From NCBI RefSeq assembly GCF_014190875.1, contig NZ_JACHVS010000001.1, positions 248,001-312,000 of the forward strand: 64,000 bases of DNA. The letters run 5' to 3'. The position numbers and the translations under genes are program-made. Source of the stretch: Paeniglutamicibacter cryotolerans (lineage in GTDB: Bacteria > Actinomycetota > Actinomycetes > Actinomycetales > Micrococcaceae). Every line of letters starts with the position of its first letter. The first letter of the stretch is position 1. Below the pieces are notes generated by a model. It saw nothing but the letters and a program-made list of their open reading frames with translations, made no database searches and was not told the DNA's origin. This document shows positions 44,691 to 52,752 of the stretch, piece by piece.

Positions 44691-46433
44691 TCAGCGTTGT
44701 TGTTCCGATATGGCCTTCTTCACCGCACGGGAGATCGCTGCATGCAACTGCCGCAGATCAGAACTGTCGATGGAGACATCGATGATCCGCCGGCCCCTGG
44801 CTTCGACCCGCAGCGCCGCGCGCAGCCCGGCCACATCGCCCACAGCCACATAGCCCAGCTTGTAGGCGACGGCTAGCGAACTCAGGTCAACGTTCTGTGG
44901 CGTGCCGAAAAGCCGCTGGACGGTGTGGCCATAGCGTCCGGCGGCGGCGACACCGCCGTGTTCGAGGGTGGAGAAGATCGCCCCGCCGGCGTCGTTGAGC
45001 ACCACGATATCCAGCTCGGGCTCCGGTTCACCCGCTCCCAGCAGCAACCCGCCCACGTCGTGAAGGAACGTCACGTCACCCACCAGCACCGTGGTGCGCC
45101 CGCCCGTGCCAGCCAGCGCCACCCCCGTGGCGGTGGCCAGCGTGCCGTCGATGCCGGCAAGACCCCGGTTGGCATAGACCGGGCCAAAGGGCATGGCGCC
45201 CGGCACGGCACAGAGGTCGGCGTCCCGGATCGCATTCGATGAACCAATCACCAGCGGGCCCTTCGCCGCGTCCCACACCTCGCGCGCGAGCTCGGGCCCG
45301 GTCAGTCCCTCATGGTCCTCGAGTACCGTCCCGATCGCTCTGGCTGCATTCTGCCCTGCCCGCTGCCATTGATCCAGCCAGCCCCGTGGTCCGCGACGGG
45401 CGAACAGCGAAAGTTCGGACGCCTCGGTGATGACGACCTCGGCTCGACGCCCGGGTTCGAACCAGGCGACCGGGGTCGGAATGTACAGCGCGGCGGGAAG
45501 TCCGGGACGGTTCAACAGCCGTGCCACCGGCCGGCTCAGGGTCGGGCGTCCGAAAACCACCACGCGTTCGATCCGTTCCGAGAAGAAATCAATCAGCAGC
45601 CGGTAGGGGGCAATGGCGGTGGGACCAAAGCGGGCATTGGAGCTGGGTTCGGCCAGCAGCGGCAGTCCATGCTCCCGGGCAAAGCGCTCGGCCGCCAGGC
45701 CGGCACCATGGCCGGCAACCACCACTGTGCGGCTTTCCGCCAGCTCGCCCGGATTCGCCGCGACAGCTTCCGGCGTATCACTCGATGCCTCATTGCAGGA
45801 CACCCTGCAGCCAGCCGTGGCCGTGGCCAGAGAATCACCGGGACCTGGCACCAGTGGGTCCCGGAAGCCGATGTTCAGTTGGACCGGCCCGGGAACGCCG
45901 GGCCTGGGGCAGGCAGCGTGCGCGCCGACCGGCACGCCGGCCGCATCGAGTCCCCGGCAAATCAGTACACCGGCCTCTACCTCGCGGCACGGGTCGATGC
46001 CCGCCTCGATGTCGGCGCAGTGGCGCACATGGGAGGAAAAGAGCCCGAGCTGTCGGGTCGTTTGATTGGCCCCCGTGCCGTGTAGTTCCTCGGGCCGGTC
46101 GGCGGAAAGCACCAGCAGCGGGATCCCCGCGTGGTTGGCCTCCATGACAGCTGGCAAAAGCTCTCCCACCGCAGTGCCCGAGGTGGTGACGATCGCCGCG
46201 GGCAGCCCGGTGGCAAGCCCCAAGCCCAGCGCGGTAAAGCCGGCATCCCGCTCGTCGATGCGTACGTGGAGCGTCACCTCGCCGCGGGCCTCGGCCTCCG
46301 CAAGCGCATAGGCCAGCGGTGCACTGCGTGACCCGGGGCAGATGATGACATGCTCCACTCCCCCTTCCAGCAGACTCGCCACCGCATGCCGGGCGGCAAC
46401 CATCGAGGACAGGGAGCGCGGGTGGGGACTCAT
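44691..46433 (-). CDS. menD: SEPHCHC synthase MenD
   Basis: ThDP-dependent enzyme joining isochorismate and 2-oxoglutarate. The 580-residue product starts with VEHVIICPGSRSAPLAYALA and HVRIDERDAGFTALGLGLA; TTSGTAVGELLPAVMEA and LSADRPEELHGTGANQT are MenD-specific. The C-terminal ThDP-binding part contains VLVGDVTFLHDVGGLLLGAG and VVLNDAGGAIFSTLEH. It ends next to the ABC operon terminator and is transcribed alone. Confidence 0.94.
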   Translation of the reverse strand: MSPHPRSLSSMVAARHAVASLLEGGVEHVIICPGSRSAPLAYALAEAEARGEVTLHVRIDERDAGFTALGLGLATGLPAAIVTTSGTAVGELLPAVMEANHAGIPLLVLSADRPEELHGTGANQTTRQLGLFSSHVRHCADIEAGIDPCREVEAGVLICRGLDAAGVPVGAHAACPRPGVPGPVQLNIGFRDPLVPGPGDSLATATAGCRVSCNEASSDTPEAVAANPGELAESRTVVVAGHGAGLAAERFAREHGLPLLAEPSSNARFGPTAIAPYRLLIDFFSERIERVVVFGRPTLSRPVARLLNRPGLPAALYIPTPVAWFEPGRRAEVVITEASELSLFARRGPRGWLDQWQRAGQNAARAIGTVLEDHEGLTGPELAREVWDAAKGPLVIGSSNAIRDADLCAVPGAMPFGPVYANRGLAGIDGTLATATGVALAGTGGRTTVLVGDVTFLHDVGGLLLGAGEPEPELDIVVLNDAGGAIFSTLEHGGVAAAGRYGHTVQRLFGTPQNVDLSSLAVAYKLGYVAVGDVAGLRAALRVEARGRRIIDVSIDSSDLRQLHAAISRAVKKAISEQQR

Positions 46434-46553
46434 CCTTCAATCTTAGGTCCGTGCTCGAGCCGAGCGTGACACGGCTGGCCTAGTCATACCGATCAAGTGA
46501 TAGGGACTCGTTCAGGTGGGCGCCCACAGTGATCAGAACCTCGGAACCCTCGG

Positions 46554-47564
46554 CTAATTGCGGCCCAATGCGGCTAGTCCTTGAATTCTCTCGGCTTCAC
46601 TACGCTGATGCCGTGCCTGCTCATGCCGTTCAAGCCCGGTCAAGATCTCGGCCCAGAGCAAATGAACCGATACGTGCTCGGAGTCTTCGCTGCCGGTGCG
46701 CACGTCCAGGACCTTCCTCAATGTCTCGGAGGCTTCGAGCAGGTTTCCGGTGGCCATGTTCCAGCGTGCGCGCGTGGCTGCCAGGCCAATACGTTCGGAT
46801 TCGGTGCCCCCGATGACGTCATAAGCTATCTGGGACCGATCGATGCAATGCAGGGTGTGGGCATCGGTGATCCCGGCCTGGATCCGGACATCGGCCACAC
46901 CCTTGTTGAAGCGGGCCCAAGCATGGATGTCGTTAACGGCAGCAAGGAGTTCGGCGGCAAGCTCGTGGTGCGCCGTTCCCTGCTCATGTTCACCATAGGC
47001 AAACGCCACATTACCTAGGGTCCAATGCCCTTGACTGGCCGCCGCGGTATTGGAGACCCGTTCCAGTACCTTGGTCAGCGGATCGCGCAGGGCCCAGGCA
47101 TCATCAATCCGATCAGCCTCCACGAGGCACGCAATCAGTCCTTGATAGGCGTCGGAACAGATCTGGGGATTCGCAGAAGGAACGTCCAAGAGAGCCAGCG
47201 CCTCACGGGCGCTAGCTATGGCCCGCTCATGCTGGGATTTATTACGCAGTGCCGCCGCGCGGAGTATCAACGAGCGGACCTTCAAGGTGACATCACCCTC
47301 AGTCGCCGCGCACTGCATCATGTGCGATACGGTTCGCAGTGCCGCGGAGTATGTCCCCAAAAGAATCTGCGCCTTGGCTACGAGATAGTAGTAGTCCCAT
47401 TCCTTGGTTGCATCGCCCAGTTGGCTATAGGCGCTGGCACATTTCTCGGCAGCGATGGCCATTTGCTGTGGGTCGCCAACGGCTTCGACCTTTCGATATT
47501 GCGCCTCATAGCGCAAGGCATCGACCAACTGTAGAGAAGAGAGCATTGAACAATTATCGTTCAT
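46554..47564 (-). CDS. TPR-only protein, candidate peptide receptor
   Basis: An all-helical protein of about 336 residues made of tetratricopeptide-like helix pairs (ATKEWDYYYLVAKAQILLGT, QHERAIASAREALALLDVPS, ASQGHWTLGNVAFAYGEHEQ, IGLAATRARWNMATGNLLEA). No DNA-binding HTH is present, and an in-frame TGA at about 47676 leaves no room for one upstream. The start is uncertain: ATG at 47564, with a TTG at 47639 also open. It is divergent from a 56-residue secreted-peptide gene across a promoter region with an inverted repeat. That layout resembles RRNPP-type (Rap/Rgg) receptors and their pheromones; the function is inference. Confidence 0.65.
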   Translation of the reverse strand: MNDNCSMLSSLQLVDALRYEAQYRKVEAVGDPQQMAIAAEKCASAYSQLGDATKEWDYYYLVAKAQILLGTYSAALRTVSHMMQCAATEGDVTLKVRSLILRAAALRNKSQHERAIASAREALALLDVPSANPQICSDAYQGLIACLVEADRIDDAWALRDPLTKVLERVSNTAAASQGHWTLGNVAFAYGEHEQGTAHHELAAELLAAVNDIHAWARFNKGVADVRIQAGITDAHTLHCIDRSQIAYDVIGGTESERIGLAATRARWNMATGNLLEASETLRKVLDVRTGSEDSEHVSVHLLWAEILTGLERHEQARHQRSEAERIQGLAALGRN

Positions 47565-47620
47565 CGGTGCCCAAGAAACGACTAGGGGATGCTTGGGAGG
47601 CATCCGTCTTCGGCAAAAGT

Positions 47621-47650
47621 TTGACAGACAATTTTTCAAATTGTAGACAA
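47621..47650 (+). promoter_or_regulatory. Divergent promoter region with an internal inverted repeat
   Basis: On the plus strand a perfect -35 box TTGACA (47621-47626) is followed at 17 bases by a weak -10-like TAGACA (or GACAAT at 19). Between them ACAATTT-ttc-AAATTGT (47628-47644) is an exact 7-bp inverted repeat. On the minus strand TACAAT (47645-47640) is a good -10 for the TPR gene. A regulator bound here would affect both genes. Confidence 0.5.
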
Positions 47651-47776
47651 TGGTTATTTGACCTGCGTCAACACGTCAATTAGGGAGCCGGTAGGGATAG
47701 GATTCTATCTCGGGGTGGCCGGTCAAAAACTTGTCCGGCATGGTGGGTACGACCCCGAATATGTCCCACACAGCAA

Positions 47777-47947
47777 ATGAAAAGAGTCATCTTGAAAAAG
47801 TTCTTGGGTCTTACCTTGGCAACCATGGTGCTCGCCGGTGGCGTGTTCTTCGGAAGCGCAGCAAACCAGGCACCGGGCAGCAACACGACAGTGACGCCGG
47901 GCGGCGGCATCAGCCAGCTTTCCGGAAACAACAACTGGCCGCTCTAA
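47777..47947 (+). CDS. Small secreted peptide, candidate pheromone precursor
   Basis: A 56-residue peptide with a basic start (MKRVILKKF), a hydrophobic core (LGLTLATMVLAGGVFF) and a signal-peptidase-like region GSAA, followed by a neutral, Gly/Asn/Thr-rich tail of about 27 residues that ends SQLSGNNNWPL. The ATG at 47777 lacks a clear ribosome-binding site; the in-frame TTG at 47792 (MKKFLGLTL) has AAAAGAG upstream and may be used. It is divergent from the TPR-only gene, as Rgg/SHP-type pairs often are. The C-terminal NNWPL or NNNWPL is the most likely mature signal, by analogy with Phr peptides. No family match is claimed. Confidence 0.6.
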   Translation: MKRVILKKFLGLTLATMVLAGGVFFGSAANQAPGSNTTVTPGGGISQLSGNNNWPL

Positions 47948-48147
47948 GCGTCTGACAGTCAGCCGCGGACCGGCGCCTTGAGTGTTTGCCCCGGTCTCGG
48001 CTGCCTGTTGTTTTTCGACGTTGTTATGCATCGCTCGATTCTTATCCGATCAGCAGCGCCCGGCACTGCGTCACATCGATCAGCCACACTTCGTTGGCAA
48101 AGAAAAGAACTACCAGGCGTTCAGCCGCTGGGCATTGGGCAATAGAT

Positions 48148-49692
48148 CTATTCTTCACTCATCGTCTGGGACTGGAAGCCTGCGGTGAAGTCGGCGGCGG
48201 ACATTGGCTTGCCAAAAAGATAACCTTGCGCATATTTGAATCCGATGTCTTTGAGCATCTGGGCCTGTTCGGGCGTCTCGATTCCCTCGACCACGCAGTC
48301 CAGGCCGCAAGCGGAAACCAAGCTGTAAACTGCGCGCACCAAGTCAGCTTGTTGCGGGTCCGTGGCAACGTCGTCCACCAGCTTCTTATCAATTTTTACG
48401 CCAGCTACGGCCAGTTCGCGCAAGTACCCGATAGACGAATACCCGGTACCAAAGTCATCGATGTGCACTTCGACCCCCATCGCCCGAAATGCCTTGAGCG
48501 TGTATTGGTGCAAGTGGTCGGCGCTCATGAGCTTATCCTCGGTAATTTCCAAGGCCAGCACGCTGGTGGGAAGCCCATAGCGCAATAACGCTGTCCGGAC
48601 CATGTCCGGGAAGCCCAGCAAGTGCAGCTCACGCGAGTTGACGTTGACATGGACCTTGAACTCGGGGCCGACCAAACCACGCTCCCTCCACTCGGATAGC
48701 TCCCGCAGTGCCTCATCCAAGATGTACTCGGTGATCGCACCCATCATGCCGGCTTCCTCTGCGGCAACCAGAAATGCCGCAGGGGATAAGAGCCCATGGC
48801 CCGGGCGTTGCCATCTGACCAGAACCTCTGCGCCGACGATTTCCTGATCCTCAAGCCTAAAAAGACCCTGATAGACGGGCATCATTTCGCCCAGGCTCAA
48901 AGCCACACGGAGGTCATTGACCAGTGCCGCCTTTTCCTGCCGTTCAAGAAGCATGTAGGGCTCGAACTCGTGGACCTTGCAAGCCGAGGAATGCTTGGCC
49001 ACGTACATCGCAGTATCGGCCTCAAGCATTAAGCGTTCGGCGTCGTGATCAGCGAGCGCTACGGCGATACCCACACTCGCGCCTGGCATGAGGCTGATCC
49101 CATCTACCATCATTTCCTGGTTAATCGACTCGAGAATCCGCAGCCCCAGGGCATGTGCTCCCGTTTCTTGGGATCGCAAGAGAATAGCGAATTCGTCACC
49201 GCCCAAGCGCGCAATGAGGTCGCCTTCACGGACATCGATACGCAGCCGCTCGGCGAGCTGGCACAGCACCTTGTCGCCTATGGCATGACCGTGGGTATCG
49301 TTGACGATCTTGAAAGCGTCCAAGTCAAGGAAGAGAAGGCTGGGTGCTGCAGCGCCCGCACGGAATTCCTCTAAGCATTCCTCGATGGCCCGCATCAGCG
49401 CAGACCGGTTAGACAGCCCGGTCAGGGGATCGCTGTAGGCCAGGGTTTCCATTTGTCGCCGCGCCTGTTCAAGCTGATGCGTGCGTTGGGCAACCCGATC
49501 GTCGAGGTCCTGGTAGACCGATTCCAATTCCCCGGCCATGGCATTGATGCCAACGATGATTGCATCAATTTCGTCCCGTTGTGGGCTTGGTCGGAGCAGG
49601 AGTTCGAAGTCCATGTCCGCAATCCTCAGGATCGCGGAAACGATCTGATCGATCCGGGGGTCCACCCCCGCGGAGTGAGAACTTTCAGGCAT
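48148..49692 (-). CDS. GGDEF-EAL cyclic-di-GMP enzyme, soluble
   Basis: A 514-residue protein without transmembrane helices. Residues ~10-85 are HAMP-like plus a coiled coil (DDRVAQRTHQLEQARRQMET). The GGDEF domain has the intact signature LGGDEF (about residue 165) and, exactly five residues before it, REGD, the RxxD inhibitory site. The EAL domain has GAEVLVRW for EAL (Glu kept), NVNSRE, ALEITE, DDFGTGYSS, KIDKKLV, EGIET and QGYLFGKP, so both synthesis and hydrolysis of c-di-GMP are possible. It overlaps the STAS gene by 8 bases, last of a three-gene operon with the glycosyltransferase. Confidence 0.93.
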   Translation of the reverse strand: MPESSHSAGVDPRIDQIVSAILRIADMDFELLLRPSPQRDEIDAIIVGINAMAGELESVYQDLDDRVAQRTHQLEQARRQMETLAYSDPLTGLSNRSALMRAIEECLEEFRAGAAAPSLLFLDLDAFKIVNDTHGHAIGDKVLCQLAERLRIDVREGDLIARLGGDEFAILLRSQETGAHALGLRILESINQEMMVDGISLMPGASVGIAVALADHDAERLMLEADTAMYVAKHSSACKVHEFEPYMLLERQEKAALVNDLRVALSLGEMMPVYQGLFRLEDQEIVGAEVLVRWQRPGHGLLSPAAFLVAAEEAGMMGAITEYILDEALRELSEWRERGLVGPEFKVHVNVNSRELHLLGFPDMVRTALLRYGLPTSVLALEITEDKLMSADHLHQYTLKAFRAMGVEVHIDDFGTGYSSIGYLRELAVAGVKIDKKLVDDVATDPQQADLVRAVYSLVSACGLDCVVEGIETPEQAQMLKDIGFKYAQGYLFGKPMSAADFTAGFQSQTMSEE

Positions 49693-50155
49693 GTGTCAAC
49701 ACATGCTCCCGGGCCGCGGAGAAACGTTCAAAATATGCGCAACTATGATCTCTTAACAGCTTGCGTATGAAGAATCGCGCCAAAACCCGGTCGGCAGGAC
49801 CTGAACCCAGGATTGCCACGCGGTTTTTCGAAACGACCTTGCTGAAGTATTCGGCCACCCCCACAGCGACACCGTCCAGTCCTGAGATATCGATGATCAG
49901 GTGCGCGTCTAATTCGCTGGTCCTGGAGAAATATTGCTCCTGCATGTGCATAAAGGTAGCAACTGTCAGCGTCGTCCCCGGCGAGAAACCGACTTCCAGC
50001 ACGTTGTCTTCCGAGAACGTCATACGGGAGAAAGGAGCAGTCCAGGTCCAGAGCTGGGCAGCTGCCGTCTCGGGATCAGAAACATGGGTCAAGGATGCTG
50101 ATTTCTCCTCGTGCCCACTGACCTCGTACTGCCGGGGTGCAACGTCATTTGACAC
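49685..50155 (-). CDS. STAS-like protein (SpoIIAA-type) of the c-di-GMP operon
   Basis: A protein of 156 residues. The GTG start at 50155 has an excellent GGAGG seven bases upstream and overlaps the end of the glycosyltransferase gene. The N-terminal ~45 residues are polar; then VLEVGFSPGTTLTVATFMHM, LIIDISGLDGVAVGVAEYFS and RVAILGSGPADRVLARFFIR form alternating strands and helices like a STAS/SpoIIAA-like domain. There is no conserved Ser at a clear phosphorylation site that I can assign. Located between the glycan synthase and the GGDEF-EAL gene, it may link their activities. Confidence 0.7.
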   Translation of the reverse strand: MSNDVAPRQYEVSGHEEKSASLTHVSDPETAAAQLWTWTAPFSRMTFSEDNVLEVGFSPGTTLTVATFMHMQEQYFSRTSELDAHLIIDISGLDGVAVGVAEYFSKVVSKNRVAILGSGPADRVLARFFIRKLLRDHSCAYFERFSAAREHVLTHA

Positions 50156-52505
50156 CGATACGCCTCCGTCGATCATCGCCCCCACGCAAGTCCCGGTCCA
50201 GCCGCCGATCGCCCTGGTACAACAAGGTGGACCAATCGGTGTTTTCCGGGGTCGCCACTGGGTATGGAACAGGCTTGGGTTTCGCCGTGCGCGGAGACAC
50301 GTACATCCAATCCATCACGCCTAGCGCCATGTCGACGGCGGAATTCTTGAAGCCGATGTATGCGCGGATAGCGAAGGTAGCCAAGATCGCGTTGAACCCG
50401 GCAAAGGCGACGTTGCCCCAATTCGATTCCTGGAAATCCCGCCAGAGCGTGAAGAGCGAGAAGGCCACAATGAGGTACGGAATCGCGACGTACAACCCCG
50501 GAGCAGCCGTGCGGTCCCGAACCTTTGGAGTCCTTACGAAGGGAATCTTTTCGCCGGTGAAGGCCTGCTCCACTGATTTGAGGACACCGGCGATATTCAC
50601 TGGCAACAGCACCAAGTTGAACCCGTAGATCCTGAAAATATCGCTGAACCGATGCCCGCAGGTCCTGAGGTCGTTACCCATGGCCAGGAAATATGGCAGC
50701 GCCGCGATGAAGATCAAGGGGCTGAGCAGGCGCCCGTCGTAGGGATAGACGAGCAAGAAAACGAGTCCGGCACTAGCCCACGCGATCGAGGCCATGTAGT
50801 TGGTTCGCAAAAGTACTTCACGCAGCCCTACGCGTTCCCGACGTTGGCGGCGTTCGCTTATTTGGCGCCAGAATTTCGGCAGGATCAGCAAACCACCATT
50901 GGCCCAGCGACGTCGCTGGACGACCAGCGAGCCAAAGTCGGGAGGAGTGGCGCTGTAGCTCAGCCGTTCCGGATAGTTGGCAAGACCCCACCCATGATTG
51001 CCTAGGTCAATGCTGGATTCGGTATCTTCGATCACCGTACGGTCTTGGATATAGGTTTGAATCTCGTATCCGCCCACCATATTGGTCTCGCTGATATCCA
51101 ATATTGCCCGCTTGAGGATGATCGCGTTAGCCCCCACCCAGAACGTTGCGCCGTAGTGGGTCATGCCCTGATGCAGGATGTGCTGGATATCGGTCGTTGC
51201 GCCAGCCACACGTTCAATGCGTGTCGGGGCTCCACGGAATGAGGAATAAGGCGTCTGCGTCACGGCAATATGCGAATTTTCTTCGGCTTCCAGGAAGTAG
51301 ACCAGACGCAGGCAGTAATCACGCAGCAGCAACGAGTCTGCGTCCAGGGTCAACAGATACTTTGAGTCCGGAACGTCGAGAACCTGCGCCCCCTCACCGA
51401 GAACATCGTCTTCGCCCACCTTACGGAGGATGTCGACATCACCTCGCGGATCGGTGACCCAGCGCGAACCCATCAACGAGATATATGAGTTGAGGTTCAT
51501 GGCCTTGTTCGACTCACGCGAGAGGTTCGCATAACGTTTGCGTTCAAAACTCGAAAGCTGGCAGGCGAAAATTCGGACCAGCCGCAAGTAAAGTTCTTCA
51601 AGCCGGTCCAAGTCAGGGGATTCATTCTGGGATTGTGCCGCGTTGAGCGCCAGAAGCGTCAAACGCAGTTCACGTGCCAGGCCCATGATCACCGAATCAA
51701 CGAAGAACTCATCGACATGGTCGTTTATCGGTTCTGAGGCAGCCATGGATTCAAGCCAACAGGCCGCCTCGGAGTAGGCCTCACAGACCTTGGGCAGCAG
51801 CTCTGCGGGAGTCGCTCCCCCGGCACGGCCCTCAACGAAGACCCTGAATGCGGCCTGCGCGGCACCATGTGGTGCCTTGAGTTCCTGCTCGATGTCGATG
51901 ACCAGTTTCCTCGTCGCGTCAAGCCGTGCAGCGACTACGGGATCGGTGGGGTACGGGTTGTCGTCAATCAGTAAGACCACGCGGAGCGAGGAGAATTCCT
52001 GAAGTGCCGCCGACCAAAGGGTCTGGCGGACCACACCCGGCTCTTCGGCATAACTGGGGACCAACGCAGTGATCGACCCGGAATAGGACCGGAAGTGACG
52101 GTCGAGTTCCCCACGTGGCGCACGCCGATGAGCAGCAAAGCGATGAAGTGCCGCCTGCCGGGCAGTGAGGTACATGAGTGCGGAGAAAGTCAGGAAACTG
52201 ACAACCGTCAGGTACATAACCGCTTCGAATTGGAACCTGAACCCGACGTCCGGGTTATTGGCCAGCTGGCGGAAGATTGTCGAAATAACGTATGAAACCC
52301 AAGCGAGGATGGTGACCACGATGCCGATACGTCCCCATGCGATCTTCCGCCGCGATGGAGCGGGGTGCACGATCGAGAGCGGCTCTGATCGCTTCTCCGA
52401 ACCCCATTGGCGCTTGCGAACCGGCTCAGTTGGAGATTGCTCAACTGGAAGCGATGCTGAGTCAGTGGGCTCACGGAGCTCAGGATCCTGACGGTGGTCT
52501 TTCAA
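50145..52505 (-). CDS. Cellulose-synthase-like processive GT2 glycosyltransferase
   Basis: A 786-residue membrane glycosyltransferase. Two hydrophobic segments (about residues 58-115) precede a large cytosolic GT-2 domain with DDNPYPTDPV (about 180), LLTLDADSLLLRDY (about 388), VIEDTESSIDLGNHGWGLAN (about 495) and QRRRWANGGL (about 528), the D, DxD, acceptor-side Asp and Q(Q/R)xRW signatures of processive synthases. Four or more C-terminal helices follow. The tail is highly basic (DRRLDRDLRGGDDRRRRIG); I see no clear PilZ domain. It is first of three overlapping genes with the STAS and GGDEF-EAL proteins, so its product is probably c-di-GMP-controlled exopolysaccharide. Confidence 0.88.
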   Translation of the reverse strand: MKDHRQDPELREPTDSASLPVEQSPTEPVRKRQWGSEKRSEPLSIVHPAPSRRKIAWGRIGIVVTILAWVSYVISTIFRQLANNPDVGFRFQFEAVMYLTVVSFLTFSALMYLTARQAALHRFAAHRRAPRGELDRHFRSYSGSITALVPSYAEEPGVVRQTLWSAALQEFSSLRVVLLIDDNPYPTDPVVAARLDATRKLVIDIEQELKAPHGAAQAAFRVFVEGRAGGATPAELLPKVCEAYSEAACWLESMAASEPINDHVDEFFVDSVIMGLARELRLTLLALNAAQSQNESPDLDRLEELYLRLVRIFACQLSSFERKRYANLSRESNKAMNLNSYISLMGSRWVTDPRGDVDILRKVGEDDVLGEGAQVLDVPDSKYLLTLDADSLLLRDYCLRLVYFLEAEENSHIAVTQTPYSSFRGAPTRIERVAGATTDIQHILHQGMTHYGATFWVGANAIILKRAILDISETNMVGGYEIQTYIQDRTVIEDTESSIDLGNHGWGLANYPERLSYSATPPDFGSLVVQRRRWANGGLLILPKFWRQISERRQRRERVGLREVLLRTNYMASIAWASAGLVFLLVYPYDGRLLSPLIFIAALPYFLAMGNDLRTCGHRFSDIFRIYGFNLVLLPVNIAGVLKSVEQAFTGEKIPFVRTPKVRDRTAAPGLYVAIPYLIVAFSLFTLWRDFQESNWGNVAFAGFNAILATFAIRAYIGFKNSAVDMALGVMDWMYVSPRTAKPKPVPYPVATPENTDWSTLLYQGDRRLDRDLRGGDDRRRRIGVK

Positions 52506-52752
52506 GAAACTTCTCCCCCACGTGAAATCAAATGCGCCGACAACTGAATAAAGTCAAAATACGGCCGAAGTGGTCTGAGCCTACATCATTGTCCTATGCT
52601 TGCTGAGCTGGCCATATCGGACTTTCGGAGCTGTCATTTTCTCGGATTAATTCGAGTTCACTGAATCGGCGCAGGGGCCCGCTACAGCGCTGGAGTTTGT
52701 TGTGCATGCAGGGTCCCTGTGATGCAGTCTTTTGTTACGTCAAGGGGAAACA

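Noticed and set aside
47731..47955. Alternative frame over the small peptide gene (begins MSGMVGTTPNMSHTANEKSH)
   Set aside because: It lacks a signal sequence and ends in a composition typical of an off-frame reading; the frame at 47777 gives a coherent signal peptide and tail.
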